Below the pieces are notes generated by a model, which searched no databases, was not told the origin of the DNA, and worked only from the letters and a program-made list of their open reading frames with translations. Shown here piece after piece: positions 33,402 to 41,601 of a stretch of DNA of 64,000 nt (position 1 is its first letter; each line of letters begins with the position of its first letter). Origin of the DNA: Pseudidiomarina atlantica (GTDB lineage Bacteria > Pseudomonadota > Gammaproteobacteria > Enterobacterales > Alteromonadaceae); the NCBI RefSeq assembly GCF_000753735.1, contig NZ_JPIN01000011.1, forward strand, positions 1 through 64,000, read 5' to 3'. The translations under genes and the position numbers were made by a program.

Positions 33402-35573
33402 TCAAAGCTTACGAGAAAATATCTCACTTCCCTCAAAGTAAATCCGCACCGCGACCAGTGACGAAGACTGCACCGGCAGTTGCAACGCGAAGTAACCATT
33501 GCGCTCCGAGGCATCATTGCCAGTTGGCTCCACCGCAAAGGTACGGGTCAACAACTCGCCATTCACATCCTCAGCGACCAAGGTGAACGGCCCCATTTCT
33601 GCAATTCCCGCAGGGCGATTCACATCTTTCACCAAGCGCAAACGCGTTTGCCCACCACGCTGATCAATCTCACCTGTGATCAAGGTGCTATAGAATGGCT
33701 CGCCAGTGGCGCGCGCGTGCGCCATAGCAGCACCATCAACAGCGTCAAAACCCTTCGGCGGCTTACGATCTAAATAATGTTGCACCGAATTGAACGAATA
33801 ATCAGAAATGAACACTGGCCGACAGTAGCTCATTACATCTTTCACCATGTCTTTGTTGATGATCTGCGTTTTCACTGCATCGTAGCCATTACTACCAATC
33901 GTATCGGCCGGATAGGGATAATCGCGCATCACGAAGTCCGGATTACCGCAATCGACATGACCGAGACCTAAATTGTGCCCAATTTCGTGCGCAAACGTGG
34001 ACCCCTGTTGAGCGCTATCAATAGTCAGTCCAACATTTCCGCCTTGAGACGCAATACCTGCAATGCCCAGCCCACTCGTTACCACACCAGCAGGGAAAAT
34101 ACCGTGATAGTGATGCTGCGCACCATCGAGTCGATACTTATCACGCAAAGCATTTATCAAGGTCGAAGGAGAGAAATCTCCATCCGTGTCATAGACGAAG
34201 GGCTCCTCGATGCGCAACTCCACATCTTGCAGTGGAAAATAATGCAACAGCATTTCGCGCGCTTTCTCGGCGGTAAGCTCAACTTCAGCGCTCACCCCAT
34301 TCACCACCATCGGAAACAACGAAATGGACAGCTTATGTGCGGCGCCAACCACCGGCGTCTCGCTGTAGATGACCTCATCATTGAGCACCATACTCACTTG
34401 CAATCCTGCTTGCACCCATTCGGCAGGAATCTCCACACGATAGCTCGCTTCGAGCAGATGGTATTCAGGTTCGCTTGGAACTCCTCCAGCAATTCCGTTC
34501 ATCGCTAATTCATGGGTTTCCCCATTCAGCTCAAGCAGCAAGGTAGCGTCAGGTACGGCCACGTCTTGATCGGCAATCATGTGCGCGCGGAACAACACGG
34601 AACGGTTTGGCACCAAGCTGGGACGACTGGTGATCACTGATTGCCCCCATTCCACATCAGTCAAGCGCAACTGGCTGGTGTCGAGCGTTTCGTCACGAAG
34701 CTCAAACTGGTCCACCACAAACCTGTCATACACACCGTCATCAATCACAAATTGCACATCATAGCGATCGAAATACTTGGGTAACTCAAGACTGCCAGCC
34801 GCACCGCATGACTCCACCAATACATCTGGATTATTCAACTGCTCGTTGCTGCGGTTGTAATGAATTTCACAATTCATATAAGCATCGACGCTGCCTTTGG
34901 TGAAATCCCACTCAAGTTGGACGGCATCATCAGACAAGCTTGCGACCGCTTCTACATCATAAAGCGCGTCAGCCGTTGGGCAATAGGTACTGGTATTACC
35001 CTTACTCACCACCAACAGCCAGCTTTGTTGTTCGGCCTGTTGCACCAAATCTTGTGTCACGCGTTGTTCCTCGGATGCGCAACCGAAAATCTGCACAAAA
35101 TTACTGGCCCGCGCAAGACTACTGTTCGCTAGCGGACGCAAATCAATCACGCGGGTTCCAGTGAGCCGCATAATGCTGAGGTTAGGCATACTCGGTAAAA
35201 AGCTTAAATCGCTCACTCCCCGTGTATTGCCGAGCGCTAGGGTACGTAACCTTGGCAGTTGCTGTAAAAACGCATAGCTGCCGTCCTTTGGCTCCATGTC
35301 ATCGAGTTCCAACTGCGTTAGCGGCATCGTCGCCAGCGGCGCAAAACTCTCGACCCGATTGCGCGCAGGTGCGCCTACCGTCATAAAATTCATATGACTG
35401 CCAATCCAGAGCGGATTAATATTCATGCCACGAAGCGGTTCAAGCGTAGTCAAACGAGCATTGATAAAAAGTGATTTAAGTCCCGTAGCAGCCTGAATTC
35501 CCTCTAAATCCGTCACCACAGGTCGAGCTTGTGACGAAACATAAAGATCCTGGACCCTCTCAACCAAATCCAA
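33402..35573 (-). CDS. Downstream half: LRR plus HExxHxxGxxH metalloprotease
   Basis: 723 residues if started at the TTG at 35573. Leucine-rich repeats fill about 1-150 (LPRLRTLALGNTRGVSDLSFLPSMPNLSIMRLTGTR), followed by beta regions, then a metzincin zinc site HEIGHNLGLGH near 531-541 with a downstream YDAVKTQIINKDMVKDVMSYC Met-turn-like segment. It lacks its own signal peptide and a clear ribosome site, so if expressed alone it would stay in the cytoplasm. Similar in style to StcE/M66-type secreted proteases; exact family not assigned. Confidence 0.8.
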   Translation of the reverse strand: MDLVERVQDLYVSSQARPVVTDLEGIQAATGLKSLFINARLTTLEPLRGMNINPLWIGSHMNFMTVGAPARNRVESFAPLATMPLTQLELDDMEPKDGSYAFLQQLPRLRTLALGNTRGVSDLSFLPSMPNLSIMRLTGTRVIDLRPLANSSLARASNFVQIFGCASEEQRVTQDLVQQAEQQSWLLVVSKGNTSTYCPTADALYDVEAVASLSDDAVQLEWDFTKGSVDAYMNCEIHYNRSNEQLNNPDVLVESCGAAGSLELPKYFDRYDVQFVIDDGVYDRFVVDQFELRDETLDTSQLRLTDVEWGQSVITSRPSLVPNRSVLFRAHMIADQDVAVPDATLLLELNGETHELAMNGIAGGVPSEPEYHLLEASYRVEIPAEWVQAGLQVSMVLNDEVIYSETPVVGAAHKLSISLFPMVVNGVSAEVELTAEKAREMLLHYFPLQDVELRIEEPFVYDTDGDFSPSTLINALRDKYRLDGAQHHYHGIFPAGVVTSGLGIAGIASQGGNVGLTIDSAQQGSTFAHEIGHNLGLGHVDCGNPDFVMRDYPYPADTIGSNGYDAVKTQIINKDMVKDVMSYCRPVFISDYSFNSVQHYLDRKPPKGFDAVDGAAMAHARATGEPFYSTLITGEIDQRGGQTRLRLVKDVNRPAGIAEMGPFTLVAEDVNGELLTRTFAVEPTGNDASERNGYFALQLPVQSSSLVAVRIYFEGSEIFSRKL

Positions 35574-35591
35574 CGTCAGTAATTCTTCGGG

Positions 35592-36731
35592 TTATAAGTC
35601 CCAGGTATCGCGAAATTCCTGCTGCAACACAGGATCTGCAAAATAATACTCCCCCGCAGCGGTGAACTTCGCCCACACCTCGCACTGCCCGTTGACATCA
35701 TGCAGGGTCACCGAGCTCCCATTCCATTCGGCACTCTCGCAGCGCGAAGCGGCAACCAAATTCAGCGGACGCACCGCCCATTCAGTTAAATCACGCGGCC
35801 CAATCGCGGCAAGATCGATGGTCACCGATGCGCCATATTTCACGCCCTCAGCCGGAGCATTGTGGGTGCCATTGAGCGCAGCAACAGGTACCGCAACATT
35901 AAAGTTGGTGTCTTCCGGCGGCGTCAAAGTGACTTTAGCAACACAGTCCTCGTTGATCGGCCCGACAAAGACATCCACCCGCGGCGGTTCCCCTTCACGC
36001 GGCACGATTGCATCTAAAGGACAGCCTTCAACCGTGCTCACCTGCCAAAACTCGTCAACGAGGCCAAAATCCAACCGAAAGGTTTCGCCGCGATATTTTT
36101 TAATCGTTACATCCTCGCCAGGAAGGAACGCCCCACCCTCGCGTCCGTCGACGATTTCAACATTTACACTCACTAGGTCTTCTTCGATGCTGACACTGAC
36201 ATGACAGTCAGCGTTAATCGGACCGGTTGTATAAACCAAATCACTCAACGTGCCACCACAGCCTTCGACGCTTTTGATGCGCATATTCGGATCTGGAGCA
36301 ATGGTGAAACTGGTGGTATTGCCTTCGTAGACCGTCGTTGCCGTCGGATTCACCGAGCCCCAGCGATCCACCGCTGCCGTCACTTGATACGATGGCAACT
36401 CAACAAAACTGGCGGTTACCGTGCAGTTTGCGGTAATTGAGCCCGTCCTGTAGGTCGAACCATTCAAACTGCCGCCACAACCAGTTACGGCGTCAATACC
36501 GTAATTGCTGGCGGGCGTTACGGTGAAGCTCGTGGTATTGCCGCTAGTGACGCGCGCGCTAGACGGACTAATCGAGCCGCCCGTGCCAGCCGAAGTGCTG
36601 ACCGTATACGACGTTGGCTGGCTACCACCACCGCCCCCCGCAGGAGACGAAGCGTCACCACCACCGCCACAGGCTATGAGCGTGAACGTGGCAAGTATCG
36701 AGAAAATGGGTTTATGCATGCTTTTCGTCAT
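35592..36731 (-). CDS. Upstream half: lipoprotein with bacterial beta repeats
   Basis: 379 residues from the ATG at 36731, which has AAGGATG seven bases upstream. A lipobox (TLIAC) is followed by Gly/Ser linker and repeated domains with GxSISPSSARVTSGNTTSFTVTP and CGGSLNGSTYRTGSITANCTVTASF patterns (about 40-115 and 118-190), the InlB-B/bacterial-repeat type. It ends at the TAA that splits the protease gene. It starts 43 bases after the upstream membrane-protein gene, so they form one unit. Confidence 0.85.
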   Translation of the reverse strand: MTKSMHKPIFSILATFTLIACGGGGDASSPAGGGGGSQPTSYTVSTSAGTGGSISPSSARVTSGNTTSFTVTPASNYGIDAVTGCGGSLNGSTYRTGSITANCTVTASFVELPSYQVTAAVDRWGSVNPTATTVYEGNTTSFTIAPDPNMRIKSVEGCGGTLSDLVYTTGPINADCHVSVSIEEDLVSVNVEIVDGREGGAFLPGEDVTIKKYRGETFRLDFGLVDEFWQVSTVEGCPLDAIVPREGEPPRVDVFVGPINEDCVAKVTLTPPEDTNFNVAVPVAALNGTHNAPAEGVKYGASVTIDLAAIGPRDLTEWAVRPLNLVAASRCESAEWNGSSVTLHDVNGQCEVWAKFTAAGEYYFADPVLQQEFRDTWDL

Positions 36732-36773
36732 AAAAACATCCTTATTCAAAGGTGTAGGCAGTTACTCCTTCGC

Positions 36774-38504
36774 CTACATCAAGGGAAACTTTGCTAAAAA
36801 ACTCAACAGCCAATTCAGTAATGCTGCGGGAATCGCATCGGGGTCTGCGTAAAATGAAAATGCGCTGTTTTGAAAGTTATCAACTAGAGGCGCGTTGATA
36901 TTAGTGCCCGCCAACACAAACAGCAGCACAAACAGCACCGATCCGACTTTGCCGGCCCCCCAGCGCTCAAAGCGTTCACTGGTATGCACCGCAATCAGCG
37001 TGAGCACGATGGTCAGCACAGTAATCATGGTGAGTGCCACCATGAACACCAGCCACGGCACAATCAGTAACTCCAGTAAAATTTGCCGTTCTTCACCAAC
37101 AATCGCACTGTTTGTCGAGTCAAACTCAGTCGCGGCAAGCGCTTGGCGAAACGGCGGATAGGTATCGACCAACACATTCACTAGTGAGCCGTAGAGCTTG
37201 TCCGGCGCATCGGTTCGGGTGCGGTACCGCAACGCGTCACTAATGACGCTTGGCGCCACGCGAATAACATTGGCTTCTTGCATGTATTGCGCAAACTCGG
37301 GGGAGTCGATGAACTCGAGGAAACCCGCCGAGCCACGATGAATGGCAGTCCTCAGAATGTGCTTTTGATAGCCTGGATGCAAAGCTGAGAAAGACTCTTG
37401 TAGACGCCGTTCATACATTTTCCAACTACTCGCCATAAACAAAACGCGAGTCAAATAGCGTCCATTAATAGTTTCGTAACTGCCCGAACGACTCGGAACA
37501 TCAGCGGGCCCGTGATTCGCTCTCAAATCGGTGCGTTTGTAGATAGATTGCCAATAGTAAATCAGGCGCCTTTTAAATAATCCATAAGTGGTGCGCTCGC
37601 CGATTTCACTGGTAATCGCTCGCATCGCGCGGGTCGCTTCTGCGCGACTGATGCGTTGGCCATTTTCCAATCGGCGGTAAATAGGCAAAACCGTACGGTA
37701 AGCAGAATCGCGATTGGAACGCGACGTCATTAACTTATTAATGAGCGCATATTCTGTCTCGATAAAGTGGCGAATAATGGCCGGAATAATCTTGGTTAAG
37801 TGAATCGTCTCGGTGTATTGAGCTTCGAGCGCAAGCGCTGCGTTGTATAGATCAAAAATAAGCTTAATCGCATCGCGTTGCGGACTCGACAGGTGTCCTG
37901 AGTTGCGTGCCAAAGTGTGATCAACTTCATTCAAATGCGCAAAAATGGCATCGCGATTCGTCGCCGTATAGTTCACCAAATTATCGCTCTCGAAAAATAG
38001 CGGAATCGACACCATTTGAAACGCCGCATAGTCGTCAACGTCTTGATTACCGCGCCCTTTGGCTTTGTATTCGGCCGGCAGAAAGGGTTCAATTTTTGTA
38101 ATGTAGCGGCCTGCATCGCGGGCTAGACGAGCGTCATACATGCGCACCACCGTCGCATCAGAAAATAGTCGATGAACATTGCTCGCCACAAACACCAATG
38201 AAAACTGCAACACCACGAACCACATTGCGGCCGCAACAGTCAACACCACGCCCGACTTGAACCAACCAGAAACATCGAACGGCATCAGCTCCAGCAGCCA
38301 CTCGTTAAACCGGGTAAACGACATGATCAGCAACGTTCCGGCAAGCGCCAAAACGCTCACCGACAGCGACCTCACCTCCCACAAATCGTCGAGGTGCATT
38401 GTCTTATCGTTAAACTGATCACCTGCAGCAGCTAATACTAGGGTCGCCCACGCAAAAAAAACGAGCGCGAAAAAAAGAAAGAATTTATGTCGGTTTGTGA
38501 GCAT
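36774..38504 (-). CDS. Large membrane protein of unknown function
   Basis: 576 residues from the ATG at 38504 (frame open to 38543). Helices near 7-28, 50-66, 84-113 at the N-terminus and two pairs at the C-terminus (about 475-510, 520-540) enclose a soluble 330-residue region rich in Arg and Tyr. No motif recognised. It is upstream of, and probably cotranscribed with, the interrupted LRR protease, so it may help place or regulate it. Confidence 0.72.
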   Translation of the reverse strand: MLTNRHKFFLFFALVFFAWATLVLAAAGDQFNDKTMHLDDLWEVRSLSVSVLALAGTLLIMSFTRFNEWLLELMPFDVSGWFKSGVVLTVAAAMWFVVLQFSLVFVASNVHRLFSDATVVRMYDARLARDAGRYITKIEPFLPAEYKAKGRGNQDVDDYAAFQMVSIPLFFESDNLVNYTATNRDAIFAHLNEVDHTLARNSGHLSSPQRDAIKLIFDLYNAALALEAQYTETIHLTKIIPAIIRHFIETEYALINKLMTSRSNRDSAYRTVLPIYRRLENGQRISRAEATRAMRAITSEIGERTTYGLFKRRLIYYWQSIYKRTDLRANHGPADVPSRSGSYETINGRYLTRVLFMASSWKMYERRLQESFSALHPGYQKHILRTAIHRGSAGFLEFIDSPEFAQYMQEANVIRVAPSVISDALRYRTRTDAPDKLYGSLVNVLVDTYPPFRQALAATEFDSTNSAIVGEERQILLELLIVPWLVFMVALTMITVLTIVLTLIAVHTSERFERWGAGKVGSVLFVLLFVLAGTNINAPLVDNFQNSAFSFYADPDAIPAALLNWLLSFLAKFPLM

Positions 38505-38576
38505 AACAACATCCGTTGTCGGTGGACTCCAGTCCTTGAACAAAATTGAGCCTTTTGGGTTGGCTGCTCATCAACT

Positions 38577-38636
38577 TATGTTGCAAGAATACTCAAATCA
38601 TATCTATAAGCAACATTTTTGTGATTTTTATGTTGT
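38577..38636. promoter_or_regulatory. Operator-like element, copy 1
   Basis: A 27-base element at 38610-38636 (GCAACA, then TTTTGTGATTTTTATGTTG, then T) matches 24 of 27 positions of the one at 41519-41545. Its ends are imperfect inverted half-sites (GCAACA/TGTTGT), and a third half-site ATGTTGC lies at 38578-38584. It is 151 bases before the first gene of the AT-rich unit. This 283-base gap also holds the divergent promoter for the 38504 gene. Confidence 0.6.
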
Positions 38637-38787
38637 GATTGTCTAAAAAGATCATTATGTTATTGATCAAGGAGCTAATTCGTGCACAACGAAGTTAGGT
38701 TTTATTCAAGCCCCAAAAAATCTCAATCGGAACAGTACGTCAGACACCTATTACTCAAAGTCGCAAATACGAACAAGGAAGACTTTC

Positions 38788-39681
38788 ATGGCGATAACCA
38801 AAAAACATCTCACACAACTTTTAGACTCGAAAAATCTTGAATATACAATTGATCCAAAACCAAATAATAGAATTTCATTAGGATTACCCACTCAATATTA
38901 TAAACAACATGAGGGACTCAAACAAAATGGTTTTATTCTTCGTCTAGATTTAGAAGAGCCCGTGGTAAAACTTGACGAAGAAAGGATTGCGAAGTCGAGG
39001 ATCTCTGCAGAATTAAATGCTCTAAACAATGATGTTGTTAGTTTATCAGATCTACGAGAAAAACTGTTTCAAGACGTCGAGACAAGGTACCAGCTTCTAG
39101 AATTCATTGCTGGACCAGTAAATTCTTACAACGCCAAAACGAGAAATCAAAAAATAGAGCTTATTAACCAAATCAACAGTCGGATTAAGTTTGCTAGTTT
39201 CCACTTGGATAGAGATGAAGATATTATGTTTCTGTATCAATATCCAGTCCGTAATGATAGTGGTAGCGAAGACATACAGGCTTTATCTGCCGAAACTTTA
39301 ATGAGATTGTTCGGTGCTATTAGCGCGGCTATGGACGAATTATACAAAGAAGGTTCCGCTCTAATTACTCACGCCCAATCATCTGAAAATGAAGAAAGCG
39401 ACAATTCATCATTTAGCGATGAGGAGCGTAGTGCTTTAACTAAAACTCTACTTGCGAGCATCACTTCGCAGCAAAGAGAGCAACTTGCAAAATTCCTTCA
39501 AGGAAAAAGCGGTTTCAAAGCCCCGGAAGATACTGATGACCTGGAGAAAATGACGCATTTTGTATCTATCGATGTAATCCGTGACGGTCTGTCAAAACCG
39601 AATTACATAGCGACTCTCAAAAGAATTATAAAGGATTCTGCTAGCACCGAATTAAGTGACAAGGAAGACGCTGATGAATAA
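38788..39681 (+). CDS. Unknown soluble protein, first gene of the AT-rich unit
   Basis: 297 residues, no signal or membrane segment. The first 60 residues suggest a small alpha/beta domain (NRISLGLPTQYYKQ, FILRLDLEEPVVKL); the rest is largely helical with an acidic, Ser-rich stretch (SSENEESDNSSFSDEE, about 205-220) and an acidic tail. AAGGAAG precedes the ATG. Base composition is clearly more AT-rich than flanking genes, a sign of transfer. Its end overlaps the next gene by eight bases. No family recognised. Confidence 0.78.
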   Translation: MAITKKHLTQLLDSKNLEYTIDPKPNNRISLGLPTQYYKQHEGLKQNGFILRLDLEEPVVKLDEERIAKSRISAELNALNNDVVSLSDLREKLFQDVETRYQLLEFIAGPVNSYNAKTRNQKIELINQINSRIKFASFHLDRDEDIMFLYQYPVRNDSGSEDIQALSAETLMRLFGAISAAMDELYKEGSALITHAQSSENEESDNSSFSDEERSALTKTLLASITSQQREQLAKFLQGKSGFKAPEDTDDLEKMTHFVSIDVIRDGLSKPNYIATLKRIIKDSASTELSDKEDADE

Positions 39682-41383
39682 TACTTACATTACTACCACC
39701 TTGTGGATAAGGCTACAAAAGTTCGTAATGCTACCTGCGGGCTTACTATTATCGCTGTTTTTGATTTTTTACTGGGGTGAACTTCGTCCTTTCGAAAGTT
39801 CGTTACTATGGCTACTTTCAGGTGCGCTTGTGCTGATTGGCGCGGGCGGTCTCTTAGTCGAACATGAAGATGATCTTGATAAGCGCCTTTTTGTCACCAT
39901 CGACTTTGTGCGTCAAACGCTAGTTGTTCTTATAATCGTTACGGTAGTATTGGCGCTTCTTGTTTTCTGGCTGTCTGACGTCAAGAGTGGTGATTTACTA
40001 AATATCTCGTCAAATCCTAGTGTAAAGACCAGGATTTCAAAAGTTCTTGCGTCTAGCTCAGAAGTTATCGCCGCGACAATTGGTGCTGCTATAACATTTG
40101 GTGGTGCACTCGTTGCAATCACACTTGCTACACAAGGCTTAAGAGCGAGTAAAGAGCAACATTCGGCGCGCCTCCAGACATTCATTGAAAAGCTGGTTGA
40201 TACTGCTAAAGAGAATATCATAGGCTTAGAACAAGTTTTAATGGACTTAAAAGCCGACACCGCAAACTTCTGGGATGAGGTAGACAAACTTGCTGAGGCT
40301 GAACAAAAACAAAAATTTGGCTCAGTTAAAAATTATGATGAATTTGTGTCTATCGGATATCGTGTGGCTGCCGAACAAGAGTTTACATTTAAATTCTTTC
40401 ATCAAAGTTTAATTTCCACGCTGAACAACTTATCGACCCGCTTACACAGAATTAGTAATGACCCAGTATTATCTAGCGCATGGGGAAAAACGTTTTATAG
40501 AAACCTAGCGCTCGAATTTGATGACGAAAAGAAAATCGATACAGCGTTTATATTAGAAAAAAGTTTCTTCACAGCGTTCAATTTACAAGAGTCTAATAAT
40601 GACTATAAAGAGTACGATTCCAAAGCTCGGTTCACAACAGCTTTGGTTAGACTTGCAGCAACTTTCCGAGCTCGGGTAAACCTTTTCACTACACTTTCTA
40701 ATGTAAATGATGACGGCTCACTAACCAAAGCAAACCGTAAGAAGACTGCAATAGAGTCTTACACCAGAGAAATTTTCCGAATTATTAATAGTCTAGATAA
40801 ACCGGAAGATTACGCTGAATTCCCTCGCGCGTTGATCTTGGGCTATTACCTATCTCCAGCTCAAGAGAGTCGCGAGGCCATTGAAAATATAGGCATCACC
40901 AATGTTTTGAAACAGGCTAGACAAAAACACAGCCCTAATTCAAACGACCAACATCTCAATGTTGGATTATTTCTTCTTGAGCACCTTTTGAAGAATTTTC
41001 CGCTCGTTAGCGACTTTAAAGAAGCTTTAGAAAATGAGTTCCAAAAAGTTGGTAAAGGATTGGAAAAAGCCAGAATCGATGAACTTAGCGCGAATAACGC
41101 CGGACAGTTGGCTGTACTGGGGAGCGCCATCAAAGACCTAGCAGCTGAAGTATCAAGGGTTTCAGAGCATTTTATTTCAATCATTTCTAAAACACATGAC
41201 TTCCAAACCAACCTGTTTTCTGAGACTAAGTATGAAAATTTAGATGTCGAGGAGCAAAAGCTGTTTTGTATTCTAGATTTCGATGATTCACGCTACAGTA
41301 GTCGATATTCTGAAGTTGAACCTACTGGTATTAAAAAGCCACAAGGTGGAGGGAATGAATCGCTGATGAACACTCGCGAATAA
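39674..41383 (+). CDS. Membrane-anchored protein of unknown function
   Basis: 569 residues from the ATG at 39674 (ATGAATAA overlap with the previous stop; AAGGAAGA upstream). Four hydrophobic segments (about 16-34, 42-60, 78-102, 134-155) are followed by about 410 mostly helical cytoplasmic residues starting with a coiled coil (RASKEQHSARLQTFIEKLVDTAKENIIGLEQVLMDLK). The layout, a multi-helix membrane anchor plus a long soluble part, occurs in several abortive-infection effectors, but no specific family is recognised. AT-rich like its partner. Confidence 0.78.
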   Translation: MNNTYITTTLWIRLQKFVMLPAGLLLSLFLIFYWGELRPFESSLLWLLSGALVLIGAGGLLVEHEDDLDKRLFVTIDFVRQTLVVLIIVTVVLALLVFWLSDVKSGDLLNISSNPSVKTRISKVLASSSEVIAATIGAAITFGGALVAITLATQGLRASKEQHSARLQTFIEKLVDTAKENIIGLEQVLMDLKADTANFWDEVDKLAEAEQKQKFGSVKNYDEFVSIGYRVAAEQEFTFKFFHQSLISTLNNLSTRLHRISNDPVLSSAWGKTFYRNLALEFDDEKKIDTAFILEKSFFTAFNLQESNNDYKEYDSKARFTTALVRLAATFRARVNLFTTLSNVNDDGSLTKANRKKTAIESYTREIFRIINSLDKPEDYAEFPRALILGYYLSPAQESREAIENIGITNVLKQARQKHSPNSNDQHLNVGLFLLEHLLKNFPLVSDFKEALENEFQKVGKGLEKARIDELSANNAGQLAVLGSAIKDLAAEVSRVSEHFISIISKTHDFQTNLFSETKYENLDVEEQKLFCILDFDDSRYSSRYSEVEPTGIKKPQGGGNESLMNTRE

Positions 41384-41391
41384 GCCCACAA

Positions 41392-41499
41392 ATGAGTAAA
41401 GATAAAAGAATATTCCACCAGCTCGACGGCGCTAAGCCTGTCTTCGAAGAAGTCGAAGCACAGCAGGTCCGTCAAGCTCGGTGTGTTTCTATTTCCTGA
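41392..41499 (+). CDS. Possible 35-residue ORF or gene remnant
   Basis: ATG at 41392 encodes MSKDKRIFHQLDGAKPVFEE and 15 more residues to TGA at 41499. No good ribosome site. It lies between the two units of the island, is less AT-rich than its surroundings and may be a relic. Confidence 0.2.
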   Translation: MSKDKRIFHQLDGAKPVFEEVEAQQVRQARCVSIS

Positions 41500-41518
41500 C
41501 GACAATCTACACAATAAT

Positions 41519-41545
41519 GCAACCGTTTTGTGATTTTTATGTTGC
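41519..41545. promoter_or_regulatory. Operator-like element, copy 2
   Basis: GCAAC and GTTGC form perfect inverted ends around CGTTTTGTGATTTTTAT. It matches the element at 38610-38636 at 24 of 27 positions and lies 56 bases before the AAA+ protease gene, a position suited to repression or activation of the five-gene SMC operon. Confidence 0.62.
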
Positions 41546-41601
41546 CATCATCCCCCTTCATCTCTAACATCGAAAAGAAAACTCCAAGGTAGGAAGTAGT
41601 T

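Larger units (their letters stand above)
33402..36731 (-). pseudogene. LRR-metzincin lipoprotein gene interrupted by one in-frame TAA
   Basis: One continuous frame of 1,110 codons runs from the ATG at 36731 to 33402, broken only by TAA at 35594-35592. The six codons after the stop read PEELLT and rejoin the downstream protein in the same frame. The N-terminal cap of the leucine-rich repeat (FADPVLQQEFRDTWDL, stop, PEELLTLDLVERVQDLYVSS) spans the stop, so the halves were almost certainly one internalin-like protease. Alternatives are stop readthrough, two separately translated proteins, or a sequencing error. Confidence 0.75.
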
